Source: Dyadobacter pollutisoli (GTDB taxonomy: Bacteria > Bacteroidota > Bacteroidia > Cytophagales > Spirosomataceae). From it: 64,000 nucleotides of DNA. This document shows positions 15,886-24,497 of this stretch, in pieces. Each line of letters opens with the position of its first letter. The first letter of the stretch is position 1. The notes below the pieces were generated by a model, which had not been told where the DNA came from, did not search any database, and worked only from the letters and a program-made list of their open reading frames with translations. The translations under genes and the position numbers were made by a program. Location of the stretch: contig NZ_CP112998.1 of the NCBI RefSeq assembly GCF_026625565.1, forward strand, positions 5,272,501 through 5,336,500. The letters are read 5' to 3'.

Positions 15886-17448
15886 CTAGTTCTTAGCAGT
15901 CGCCAGAATTTTCAATGCTTCGTCATCTTTGTAAAGGCCCATCAAAGTTTTCAGCTTGCTTTTCAGGTCTGCCGTTATTTTTTCTGTGCCGGGTTGACCA
16001 TATATATTAGCAACTTCCGTCGGATCTTTTTCCAGATCATACAATTCCCACGAATCAGCGCCTCCGTAGAAATATGCCAGTTTGTAACGGCTGGTGCGCA
16101 GCCCGAAATGCGGGAACACGTGGTGCGGCTCAGGGAATTCGTAATAGTGGTAATATGCTTCTTTGCGCCATGGTATTTGCGCCGTGGTTGCTGGTTTCAA
16201 TAGCGGCAGGAATGATTTCCCCTGAATATCCGCTGGAATCTTAGCTCCGGCAATGTTCAGTACCGTGGGCGCCCAGTCAATATTCAGGATCAGGTCGTCC
16301 ACTTTGGTACCCGGCTTGATCACCCCAGGATAACGGATCACAAATGGTGTTTTCAGAGATTCTTCGTAAATAAACCGTTTGTCGAACCAGCCATGTTCGC
16401 CCAGATAAAAGCCCTGATCTGACGCGTAAATGACTACCGTATTTTTAGACAAACCTGATTTGTCGAGATAATCCAGCAATTTCCCGATATTTCTGTCCAG
16501 AGAGTTAGCTGTGGAAAAATAATCTCTCAGGTAACGCTGGTACTTCCATTCGATCAGTGCATTACCAGTCAAATTTTTGTCGGTAACCTCCTTATTTACT
16601 TTATCAAAATAGGCTTTGAAAACCTTCCTTTGCTCCGGGTTCAATCGTTTGTAGGTAAAATCTTTCTCATAATCCACATCCACTTTCAGGTCTTGTTTCA
16701 ATCGCATTGTTTTATCAATGGTCATATCCTGTTGCCTGGCCGCTGTTCTGCCTTTGTAATCATCATAAAAATTGGCAGGCAAAGGAAATGTAACATCGTC
16801 ATAAGCGCCCAGGTCCTGCAAATCCGGCAACCACTCGCGGTGGGTAGCCTTGTGGCCCACTATGAGGAAAAACGGCTTGGAATTATCCCGCTTTTCAAGC
16901 CATTCTGTGGAAAACTTGGTGATCAGGTCTGAAACGTAACCTGTATAGTGGGTCGTATCGTTAGGTTGTCCGATAAAATCCGGGTTGTAATAATGTCCCT
17001 GCCCTGGTAGTACATTCCAGTAGTCAAACCCGGCGGGCAGGCTGTTCAGGTGCATTTTACCGATCCAGGCCGTTTGGTAGCCGCTCTTGCGAAGTGTTTC
17101 CGACAACAATGTCTGGTTGGTATTAAACCTTGTGTTATCGTTACGTTTGTAACCATTCAAATGGCTGTACTTACCGGTCAGTAATGTTGCCCGGCTGGGG
17201 CCGCATATCGAATTGGTGACCAGATTATTAGTCAGCAATGCACCTTCCCCGGCGATACGGTCGATGTTTGGCGTTTTTGCGATCTTGTTCCCATAGGCCC
17301 CGATTCCTTGATACGCATGATCATCTGAAAAAATAAAAATGATGTTGGGCCGCTGCGACTGCTGGGCAAAAACCTGCTCTGAGGCCATCAGCGAAAAAAT
17401 AAAAAGGCAACTTAACAGTCGGCGGGATAGGTTTAGCATTGTAAACAT
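15886..17448 (-). CDS. exported Cys-type sulfatase (S1 family)
   Basis: 520 residues with a signal peptide (LLSCLFIFSLMASEQVFAQ). Sulfatase features: RPNIIFIFSDDHAY with metal-binding Asp42/Asp43, the formylglycine site ICGPSRATLLTGK with Cys82-Gly-Pro-Ser-Arg86, GKMHL with catalytic Lys/His, and ASDQGFYLGEHGWFDKR. Cys82 needs conversion to formylglycine. The FGE-like protein two genes downstream is the obvious partner. The enzyme should remove sulfate esters from glycans in the periplasm or at the surface. Length and motifs suit a carbohydrate sulfatase; the sugar and position are not readable from the sequence. Confidence 0.93.
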   Translation of the reverse strand: MFTMLNLSRRLLSCLFIFSLMASEQVFAQQSQRPNIIFIFSDDHAYQGIGAYGNKIAKTPNIDRIAGEGALLTNNLVTNSICGPSRATLLTGKYSHLNGYKRNDNTRFNTNQTLLSETLRKSGYQTAWIGKMHLNSLPAGFDYWNVLPGQGHYYNPDFIGQPNDTTHYTGYVSDLITKFSTEWLEKRDNSKPFFLIVGHKATHREWLPDLQDLGAYDDVTFPLPANFYDDYKGRTAARQQDMTIDKTMRLKQDLKVDVDYEKDFTYKRLNPEQRKVFKAYFDKVNKEVTDKNLTGNALIEWKYQRYLRDYFSTANSLDRNIGKLLDYLDKSGLSKNTVVIYASDQGFYLGEHGWFDKRFIYEESLKTPFVIRYPGVIKPGTKVDDLILNIDWAPTVLNIAGAKIPADIQGKSFLPLLKPATTAQIPWRKEAYYHYYEFPEPHHVFPHFGLRTSRYKLAYFYGGADSWELYDLEKDPTEVANIYGQPGTEKITADLKSKLKTLMGLYKDDEALKILATAKN

Positions 17449-17585
17449 GAATTACTCTATATAACTGGTAGACAAAATAAACTTATACTAAAGGATTAAA
17501 CAAGTTTTTAACAGAATTACTTGTTACGGTTTTGACAGAGCCTAAAATTACAAATTGATCTTATCTTTTTACCATTAGGCACTTA

Positions 17586-17622
17586 AACAAAAGCCGGAAC
17601 CCACATCGCAGGCCCCGGCTTC
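17586..17622 (-). terminator. terminator of the DUF4142 gene
   Basis: AAGCCGG (17591-17597) pairs with CCGGCTT (17615-17621). On the minus strand the stem is followed by TTTTGTTT. It lies about 20 bp past the stop at 17640. Confidence 0.7.
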
Positions 17623-17639
17623 ACATTAATCCAATAATC

Positions 17640-18203
17640 CTACTTCTTAGCGTCATTAAGCGCCTGTGCCATTTCGAGATGGTGTTTCAATGTCGGCACT
17701 TTTCCCGCAGCCCAGGACTTCACCTCCGGATCTTTGGCGTCTTTGGCTGCTTCCTCAAACTCGCTGATGTCCTTCTTATGGTCATCTACCATATACGAAA
17801 TGTATGCCTTATCGAATTCGGCCCCTTTCTTTTTCGAAAAATCATCGTATTTTTTTTGTTTGTCGTCACTCAATTGCATGGGTAGTGTGATGTTTTTCTG
17901 CTGTGCAAGGGCTTTTAGCTCCTCATTGGCCTTGGAATGATCCTTCACCATGGTTTCTCCAAACTTTTTCACGTCAGGGCTTGCACCATTAGTCTGGGCC
18001 AACTCGCCGAGCTGTACTTCCATCATTCCGCCATCCGCCGCGGCAACTGCAAATTCGGAGTCATCTTCGAGGTTCGTATCATCGAGCTTTTGCTCATTTT
18101 GCTCCTCTGCAATTTCTTTTGTGTCGTCGGATTTATTATTGCTGCACGCCGAAAACATTAGCATGGAAGCAATTACAAGCGAACTTAATGTTATCTTTTT
18201 CAT
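17640..18203 (-). CDS. DUF4142 lipoprotein
   Basis: 187 residues from the Met at 18203 (a start at 18215 is also open). Signal peptide with lipobox (MLMFSACSNNK), then an acidic linker rich in Asp/Glu/Lys, then the DUF4142 ferritin-like helical domain: AAADGGMMEVQLGELAQ, DVKKFGETMVKDHSKANEEL and YMVDDHKKDISEFEEAAKDA. DUF4142 proteins are periplasmic four-helix proteins, common in stress regulons, with unknown biochemistry. Transcribed divergently from the phytochrome operon. Confidence 0.88.
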   Translation of the reverse strand: MKKITLSSLVIASMLMFSACSNNKSDDTKEIAEEQNEQKLDDTNLEDDSEFAVAAADGGMMEVQLGELAQTNGASPDVKKFGETMVKDHSKANEELKALAQQKNITLPMQLSDDKQKKYDDFSKKKGAEFDKAYISYMVDDHKKDISEFEEAAKDAKDPEVKSWAAGKVPTLKHHLEMAQALNDAKK

Positions 18204-18357
18204 GATTAATTTCATTTTTTTGATGAATTATGGATACCCGTTTGTAAAAAAGCGTGCCAGCAGAGCTGTTCCGTCCAGAACCGAAATTGCTGATCGGACG
18301 GTTTTTCTTTATTATTGCAGTGGTTACCAACATTACACCTCCCTATCCTCGGAACCG
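18204..18357. promoter_or_regulatory. divergent promoter region, DUF4142 gene / phytochrome operon
   Basis: About 150 bp separate the two divergent starts, so promoters for both should lie here. A GTCCAGAACCG..CGGAC-rich patch around 18270-18300 could fold. I cannot assign promoter elements with confidence. Confidence 0.4.
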
Positions 18358-18795
18358 ATGAATCCAATGAAGCCTTTTCGAATCCTTCTTGCCGAGGACG
18401 ATGATGACGATACCTTTCTGTTTCAGGAAGCGCTCGAACAAATCCCAATCAAGGCTGAGCTGACTGTGACTGAAAACGGCATGGAACTGATGAAAGTCCT
18501 GAAATCAGGCGTTCCGAAACCTGACCTGATTTTCCTCGACATGAACATGCCGGTGAAGAACGGGCTGGAATGCCTGGAAGACATCCGAAATTTTAACGGA
18601 TTTGAAAATATACCCATCGTGATCCTATCTACTTCCGTGGCGCGGTATCTGTGGGAATCGGCCTATAAAAACGGTGCGAACAGGTATGTGCAAAAACCTA
18701 CGAGCTTTACAGGACTTGTTGAGATTCTGAAAAAATGTATCTCTCCGGAAAATGATGCATCTCCCGATGTGGAACAATTTTTGATCACAAATTAA
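18358..18795 (+). CDS. Rcp1-like single-domain response regulator
   Basis: The ATG at 18358 gives 145 residues (MNPMKPFRILLAEDDDDD). The frame is open much further upstream but that part crosses the divergent gene and is not coding. Receiver-domain residues are present: the acidic pocket in LLAEDDDDD, the phosphoacceptor Asp61 in FLDMNMPVKNG, a Thr/Ser switch in VILSTSV, and the Lys of YVQKPTSF. It has no output domain, like Rcp1/CheY-type regulators paired with phytochrome kinases. It is the first gene of an operon with heme oxygenase (26 bp) and the bacteriophytochrome, so it is the probable phosphate acceptor of that kinase. Confidence 0.93.
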   Translation: MNPMKPFRILLAEDDDDDTFLFQEALEQIPIKAELTVTENGMELMKVLKSGVPKPDLIFLDMNMPVKNGLECLEDIRNFNGFENIPIVILSTSVARYLWESAYKNGANRYVQKPTSFTGLVEILKKCISPENDASPDVEQFLITN

Positions 18796-18821
18796 TCTTA
18801 CTGGTTTTCAATTTGCATTCT

Positions 18822-19427
18822 ATGAGTGAAACGACTGTTTTCAAGAACGATCAGGATTTATTTATCAAAAATTTAAGACAGGAAACGGCAGCCAGCCACC
18901 AGCAATTAGAAGAGAACAGGCTTTCCAAAGCAATACTGAGCCCTTCGGTTTCCCTATCAGACTATCAGGCATACCTTTCCGCTTTATATGCCGTGACCAT
19001 TGCCTGCGAAGACCAGGTTTTCCCTGCCATCAGTGCTATTATCCCTGATTTACAGGATCGTTACAAATCTAACAAGATCATTGAAGACCTTTCGTTTACC
19101 GGAATGTCCGACGTTCAGATAGATGCGTTGCCTGTTTGCCGGTTTGAATTTTCTTCACCTTCCGAGGCACTTGGGATCATGTATGTGATCGAAGGCTCCA
19201 CATTGGGCGGACGGATTTTGTACAAGCACATCCACGAAACGCTCGGTTTCGACCCGGAGAGAGGCGCGGCTTATTTTTGGGGATACGGTACGCAGACCGG
19301 CATTTTGTGGAAGTCTTTCATATCTGCCTTCTCACAATTTGCGGTAGAAAATGACAACAGCAGTCAGATCACAGACAGCGCAGTCAAAACTTTTATAATT
19401 ATAGATAACTGGCTTAGCAAGCAGTAA
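18822..19427 (+). CDS. bphO: biliverdin-producing heme oxygenase (BphO type)
   Basis: 201 residues from the ATG at 18822; an alternative TTG start lies nine bases upstream. The proximal haem ligand is likely His26 in TAASHQQLEE. The distal-helix signature is EGSTLGGRILYKHI, typical of bacteriophytochrome-linked heme oxygenases. It opens haem to biliverdin IXa, iron and CO. The product biliverdin is the chromophore of the phytochrome encoded 15 bp downstream, which explains the linkage. No iron-uptake genes adjoin, which argues against a role in haem-iron scavenging. Confidence 0.93.
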   Translation: MSETTVFKNDQDLFIKNLRQETAASHQQLEENRLSKAILSPSVSLSDYQAYLSALYAVTIACEDQVFPAISAIIPDLQDRYKSNKIIEDLSFTGMSDVQIDALPVCRFEFSSPSEALGIMYVIEGSTLGGRILYKHIHETLGFDPERGAAYFWGYGTQTGILWKSFISAFSQFAVENDNSSQITDSAVKTFIIIDNWLSKQ

Positions 19428-19442
19428 TTGAATAGTTAACTA

Positions 19443-21728
19443 ATGAACATTAGAGATATCGTAAACCGGGATATTGTCAATCTGACGAACTGTGAGAGCG
19501 AACCCATTCATATCCCGGGAAGTATACAGCCCCACGGATTTTTGCTGGGACTTACCAAAGACAATTATCTGGTCGAATTTTGCAGCGGAAACTGCGCCGT
19601 TTATTCGGGACTTGCCCCTGAGCAGCTTCTGGGTAAACCTCTGGCCGCTATTTTCACTGACTCCATTGTCAATAATTTCAGGCAGTACGCAAATGCCGAC
19701 GTGATCGACTCAGCAAAGCCATTTGTGTTTACCATTAACGGTACCTTATTCAATACAACGGTTCATGAAAGTGGCGAAACGCTGATTTTGGAACTCGAAC
19801 CTTTCCCCGACGGCACGCTCAATTTGCCCAACCTATATAATCAAACCCGGACATTCGTGTCGCTGATGGAGAAATCCAGCCATTTGATTGAGCTATGCGG
19901 AGAGATTGCAAAGGAGACCCGTTCGATCACCGGATACGACCGGGTCATGATTTACAAATTTGACCAGGATTATAATGGTGAAGTCATTGCAGAAAGTAAA
20001 AGGGACGACCTGAATTCGTTTGCAGGACAAAAATACCCACATACCGATATACCTGTGCAGGCGAGGGAACTGTACATCCGCAACCCGCTGCGTATGATCG
20101 CCGATATCAATTACACGCCGGTGCCTTTACTAACCATTGATAATAACGCCGACAAAACCAATAAATCGCTGGATTTGAGCCTCTCAGTGTTGCGTAGCGT
20201 GTCTCCTATGCATATTGAATATCTGAAAAATATGGGTGTAGGGGCTACATTGACGATATCATTGTTACAAAATCAGAAGCTGTGGGGCCTGATCGCCTGC
20301 CATCATTACTCACCAAAGGTACTCCCGCATTATACCAGGCTTTCGGCCATGTTGCAGGGACATTTCCTTACTTCGCAGATTGCTGTGAGGGAAACAGCCG
20401 AAGAATTTGAAGTATCCCAGGGTGTAGAAAAAGCATTGGTTGCTTCTCTCGCGTCACTTCATGAAAATGAGGATTTTATTGGAGCACATTTCCAATCCCC
20501 TGAGCTGCTGAGACTAGCCAACGCGTCCGGAGCTGCTATATATTATCAAGGAAAGCTTTCCAAGAACGGATCATGCCCAGCGGATGAGGCATTAACTGAT
20601 TTGATGAGTTTCCTTGCAAACAAACACCCAACGCACGACTTTCATACCGACCGCCTTCTCGACATATACCCGGCAGCGGAACCGATTGCCAAACGTGCAG
20701 CCGGGATCATTTATCACGCGCTGCCTTCGGGCGCTAACGACGGCATTCTCTGGCTACGGCAAGAGAAAATTGAGACCATCAACTGGGCAGGAAACCCTGA
20801 TAAAGCGGTGCTGCCCAATGAAGAAGGTGTGAGGCTTTCGCCGCGCAAGTCGTTTGAACTTTGGATGGAAGTGGTAAAAAACAAGAGTTTGCCCTGGAAG
20901 AAATCTGAGATCAATGCGGCTTCAAGCTTTTCCTATGCTTTGCAAAAACACATTAATTTTCATTTGATCCGCACTCAGGAGGACAAAAACCGCATCCTGA
21001 ACGAAGAGCTCAAAACTGCCAACAAGGAACTGGCCAACCTGAACTGGATCAGCACCCACGACCTGAAAGAGCCATTGAGGAAAATCCAGATATTTGCTTC
21101 GAAGGTACTGGATCGGGAAGATCCGGACTTGTCGGCGCAGGTGAAGGATTCGGTGGAACGGATGCGGTTCGCGGCTGAAAAAATGCAGCTGCTGATCGAA
21201 GACATTCTCGCCTATTCCAAAGCCGGGACTATGGAAAAGGTTTTTGAAACCATTGATCTGAACCTGATCCTCGGTGCCGTAGTCGCCGAGCTTCGTGATA
21301 ACGTTGAGGAAAAAAACGCCATAGTCACAGCAGGAAGGCTACCAACGCTGAAAATTATTCCTTTTCAGGTTCATCAGCTGTTTATTAATCTGATCAGCAA
21401 CGCAATCAAATTTACAAAACCCGGCACAAATCCGGAAATACGCATTACGGCCTCGGTTGAAACTGGTGCGGATATCAGCTATGAAAAAGCCTCACGGCTT
21501 ACATCCTATCACAGGATCAGTTTTGAAGATAATGGGATTGGGTTCGAGAAGGAATATGAAAACCGGATTTTTGACGTATTTCAAAGATTGCATCCTGCGC
21601 ACAAATATCCAGGCACGGGCATTGGTTTGGCGATATGCAAGAAGATCATGGAAAACCACAATGGCTTTATCCGGGCACATTCAGAACCTGAAAAAGGATC
21701 GGTGTTCAGCCTCTATTTCCCTGCCTGA
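19443..21728 (+). CDS. bphP: bacteriophytochrome sensor histidine kinase
   Basis: 761 residues, in domain order PAS-GAF-PHY-HisKA-HATPase. Biliverdin-attachment Cys17 lies in NCESEPIHIPGSIQPHG, the canonical N-terminal position. GAF-domain Asp202 lies in the DIP motif (HTDIPVQARELY), with VSPMHIEYLKNMGVGA and LWGLIACHHYSPK further on. The PHY-tongue motif PRKSF is at 467-471. The kinase has an H-box with His539 (STHDLKEPL), N-box HQLFINLISNAIKF, and G-boxes EDNGIGF and GTGIGLAICKK. Everything needed for red/far-red sensing and autophosphorylation is intact. It is cotranscribed with its chromophore enzyme and a receiver protein. Confidence 0.96.
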   Translation: MNIRDIVNRDIVNLTNCESEPIHIPGSIQPHGFLLGLTKDNYLVEFCSGNCAVYSGLAPEQLLGKPLAAIFTDSIVNNFRQYANADVIDSAKPFVFTINGTLFNTTVHESGETLILELEPFPDGTLNLPNLYNQTRTFVSLMEKSSHLIELCGEIAKETRSITGYDRVMIYKFDQDYNGEVIAESKRDDLNSFAGQKYPHTDIPVQARELYIRNPLRMIADINYTPVPLLTIDNNADKTNKSLDLSLSVLRSVSPMHIEYLKNMGVGATLTISLLQNQKLWGLIACHHYSPKVLPHYTRLSAMLQGHFLTSQIAVRETAEEFEVSQGVEKALVASLASLHENEDFIGAHFQSPELLRLANASGAAIYYQGKLSKNGSCPADEALTDLMSFLANKHPTHDFHTDRLLDIYPAAEPIAKRAAGIIYHALPSGANDGILWLRQEKIETINWAGNPDKAVLPNEEGVRLSPRKSFELWMEVVKNKSLPWKKSEINAASSFSYALQKHINFHLIRTQEDKNRILNEELKTANKELANLNWISTHDLKEPLRKIQIFASKVLDREDPDLSAQVKDSVERMRFAAEKMQLLIEDILAYSKAGTMEKVFETIDLNLILGAVVAELRDNVEEKNAIVTAGRLPTLKIIPFQVHQLFINLISNAIKFTKPGTNPEIRITASVETGADISYEKASRLTSYHRISFEDNGIGFEKEYENRIFDVFQRLHPAHKYPGTGIGLAICKKIMENHNGFIRAHSEPEKGSVFSLYFPA

Positions 21729-21878
21729 ATCGCCTATTGATTTTAGAAAATGAGTAGAATGTTCCTCAGCCGTCTTCCATCCGGAAGCCTGCTGAGGATT
21801 TTTATTGGGTCTGTAGTGTGCTTTTCAGACTGGTATCAATTTGGTATTAGCATCGGCAAACAGTTTAAAGTAAACCAC

Positions 21879-22979
21879 ATGTCGGTAGCCGCAGCAGTAG
21901 GAACATTAACAGACGCACCTGTTATCTCTGTAAGACAATTCAAAAAACTTCGTAAAGACCCCGCATTGACAGCAGAAGCGGCAGGATTACATTATATACG
22001 GTCCGGTGAAGCACCCGGATTTTTCCGTAAAGGTAAAGCTCCGCGTTTTTATTATACAGATCAAAACGGTAACCGATGCAAAGACAAAGCCATCATCGCC
22101 AGGATCAAAGCATTGGTATTGCCGCCTGCCTGGAAAGAAGTATGGATCAGCAACGACCCGGACGCGCATCTGCAGGCGACAGGGGTGGACGAAGCGGGGC
22201 GTAAACAGTACCGGTATCACCCCCACTGGAACCTGATCCGCAACCAGACCAAATATTACCGGCTGCTGACATTTTCGGAAGCACTCCCCCAGTTGCGGGA
22301 GCAAGTGGAACATGATCTCAGAAAAAGGAATTTCGATGTGAATAAATCCATTGCCCTGGTCATTAAGCTCATGGACAAAACCTGCATTCGTGTCGGAAAC
22401 CAACGCTACAAGGTAAAGCATGGCTCGTCGGGCATTACCACGCTTGATGCGCGCTGTGCTACAGTCAAGGGCAGCAAGATCAGGTTTATGTTTACGGGAA
22501 AAAAAGGTATCAAACAGGACATTACACTCCGGGACACTCAGCTAGCCCGGCTCGTGAAGCAATACAAGGAAATGCCAGGAAAGCGGCTTTTTCAGTATAC
22601 CACCGAAAATGGCTCCAAATGTTCCCTGAATGCATCCCAGGTGAACGACTATATCAGACAGCATACAGGCGCCAATTTCTCTGCCAAGGATTTCCGGACA
22701 TGGATGGGAACTGTTACTGCTTTTGAATATCTCATTGAACAGGAAAAATATGAAACCCAGCGCCAGCTCACACGGACAGTCAATTCCTGCCTGGATGTGG
22801 TAGCTGCGCATTTGGGAAATACCCGCACCGTCTGCAAGAAGTATTACGTGCATCCGGCGGTTTTCCGGGCTTATGAAAATGGCAGGATCCAGCGATATCT
22901 GAACAAACCGACTCACGAACTGAAACATTTCTCGGCCAGCGAGCAACTCGTGAAATCATTGTTGGCGCATCAGGGATAA
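21879..22979 (+). CDS. type IB DNA topoisomerase
   Basis: 366 residues with the ATG at 21879. A frame opening at 21750 adds a non-conserved lead. Bacterial/poxvirus-like TopIB features: LHYIRSGEAPGFFRKGKAP, VLPPAWKEVWI, GRKQYRYHP, CIRVGNQRYK with catalytic Arg, FRTWMGT, and the nucleophile Tyr323 in CKKYYVHPAVF. It relaxes supercoils by a 3'-phosphotyrosine intermediate and needs no metal. It begins 150 bp after the phytochrome gene in the same direction. Such enzymes are accessory in bacteria, and any link to light response is only positional. Confidence 0.93.
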   Translation: MSVAAAVGTLTDAPVISVRQFKKLRKDPALTAEAAGLHYIRSGEAPGFFRKGKAPRFYYTDQNGNRCKDKAIIARIKALVLPPAWKEVWISNDPDAHLQATGVDEAGRKQYRYHPHWNLIRNQTKYYRLLTFSEALPQLREQVEHDLRKRNFDVNKSIALVIKLMDKTCIRVGNQRYKVKHGSSGITTLDARCATVKGSKIRFMFTGKKGIKQDITLRDTQLARLVKQYKEMPGKRLFQYTTENGSKCSLNASQVNDYIRQHTGANFSAKDFRTWMGTVTAFEYLIEQEKYETQRQLTRTVNSCLDVVAAHLGNTRTVCKKYYVHPAVFRAYENGRIQRYLNKPTHELKHFSASEQLVKSLLAHQG

Positions 22980-23141
22980 AGTGCCGACTCTGTGCGACAT
23001 CGTGCAAAAACCACTACATATACGTTGGTTTTTAAGTATTTACATCTGAGCTGAGAAGTACCCTTCTGTCATGGCGCAGGATTTTAAAGCAGATCGCAAA
23101 AGGGATATAAAACTTATCACAAACTTAAAAGTTACAGTATT

Positions 23142-23612
23142 ATGGAAACCAATGAAAATCTAGTGGAGGTCTTGAATGACCTGATCAGAATCAATAATGA
23201 CCGTATCGATGGATATGAAAAAGCGATCAACGAAGTAGAAGATATCGATCTTGATCTGAAAGGCATATTTCAAAAAATGGCCAATGAAAGCCGTGAAAAT
23301 ATAAACGAACTAAGTGCTGAGGTCAGAAATCTGGGTGGCGAAGTAGCAACCGGCACGACCGGCTCAGGCAAAATATACAGAGTGTGGATGGACATTAAAG
23401 CGACATTCACCGGCCACGACCGAACTTCCGCACTCGAAAGCTGTGAATATGGCGAGGACGCTGCGCAGGAAGCTTATGACGATGCGCTCGCTACTGACGC
23501 AGACCTGCCGGTTGACATTCGCCAGATGATCACCAACCAGAAAGCAGAGCTGCTCGAATCACACAATTTGATTAAGAAATACCGTGACGTGCATCAGGCG
23601 GTTAATAATTGA
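23142..23612 (+). CDS. DUF2383 (PA2169-type) four-helix-bundle protein
   Basis: 156 residues, soluble, acidic. The ferritin-like pattern NLVEVLNDLIRINNDRIDGY, then GIFQKMANESRENINEL, GSGKIYRVWMDIKATFTG and ESCEYGEDAAQEAY matches DUF2383 proteins of about 150 residues. Their function is unknown; they often occur among general-stress genes with DUF4142 and similar proteins. The gene has its own terminator at 23649-23686 and a 162-bp upstream gap, so it is probably monocistronic. Confidence 0.88.
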   Translation: METNENLVEVLNDLIRINNDRIDGYEKAINEVEDIDLDLKGIFQKMANESRENINELSAEVRNLGGEVATGTTGSGKIYRVWMDIKATFTGHDRTSALESCEYGEDAAQEAYDDALATDADLPVDIRQMITNQKAELLESHNLIKKYRDVHQAVNN

Positions 23613-23648
23613 TTACACGACGCACACTATCAGACACATGCTATCATG

Positions 23649-23686
23649 AAAAAGAGGTGAGACCTAATCGGTTTCACCTCTTTTTT
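23649..23686 (+). terminator. intrinsic terminator after the DUF2383 gene
   Basis: AAAAAGAGGTGAGACC pairs with GGTTTCACCTCTTTTTT around TAATC. The T-run on the plus side and A-run on the other side would let it stop transcription from both strands. Confidence 0.85.
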
Positions 23687-23707
23687 GATGGAAGAAATAT
23701 TGAATTC

Positions 23708-24358
23708 TTATCTCAGGTCTACTACTTCCACACCAGGATATTGTTTTGAATTGAATGCGAAATAACTGTCCGCTACATTCACATCCGGCTGGAACTGATC
23801 TACTTTATAGGTCACTTCCTGGCCGTTTTTCTGGAAAATCTTCCAGCTATTGATCGATTTATCAGCTTTGTTCACTTCAATCTGCACTTTGCTTATCTGA
23901 CTGTCCTTTTTGGTTGGAGTCAGTTCGACTACTTCCAGTGATTTATTACCCTCTTTTCTTTCTTTCAAAAAGACATATTTGAATCCTTTTTTATAGGCAG
24001 AATAGATCTTGGTAGGATCCAGGTCTCCGGTTGCAGCTGGGTCAAAGTCCTGAAGATTTACTTCGTTGGTCTCTTTAATGTAGGTTGCCATCAGCTTTCC
24101 GTCATTAAAAATCTCCTGTCCGGCCATTTTCAGCCTGAACTTCGTTCCTTTCACAGTAGCCTCTCCTTTAAGCGGCTTCCCACCTCCCGGGAGGTAGGTA
24201 AATATTGCTTTGAAGGATTTGATCTTCTGATATTTATCGCTCATTGCTTCCAGTATAGCCGACGACTTTTTATCTCCCTGCGCACTGACGCTCACGACCG
24301 TAAAAAGTGACATTGCTATTGCAAAAAACCAACGATTACTAATTTTCAAATTTTTCAT
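23708..24358 (-). CDS. LolA-like outer-membrane lipoprotein carrier
   Basis: 216 residues with a signal peptide (WFFAIAMSLFTVVSVSAQ). The LolA-like half-barrel fold shows in SFKAIFTYLPGG, GTKFRLKMAGQEIFNDGKLM, VNLQDFDPAA and the C-terminal FAFNSKQYPGVEVVDLR. LolA shuttles lipoproteins across the periplasm to the outer membrane. It lies 139 bp after ftsK in the same direction. The ftsK-lolA order is common in Bacteroidota, to my knowledge, which supports the call. Confidence 0.85.
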   Translation of the reverse strand: MKNLKISNRWFFAIAMSLFTVVSVSAQGDKKSSAILEAMSDKYQKIKSFKAIFTYLPGGGKPLKGEATVKGTKFRLKMAGQEIFNDGKLMATYIKETNEVNLQDFDPAATGDLDPTKIYSAYKKGFKYVFLKERKEGNKSLEVVELTPTKKDSQISKVQIEVNKADKSINSWKIFQKNGQEVTYKVDQFQPDVNVADSYFAFNSKQYPGVEVVDLR

Positions 24359-24497
24359 ATTTAACGTTTTGATACTGTGACTTACTTAAAAACAGGGGCT
24401 TATTTATGATATAACAAAATTTAGACCAACATGTACTATGAAGGTTTAAAAATGAACTTCAAAGAAACGGTAAAAGGGGTCAATGTAAACTGAATGG

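Noticed and set aside
17950..18357. Long N-terminal extension of the response regulator
   Set aside because: It lies opposite the DUF4142 gene and the divergent promoter; receiver homology begins at about 18367.
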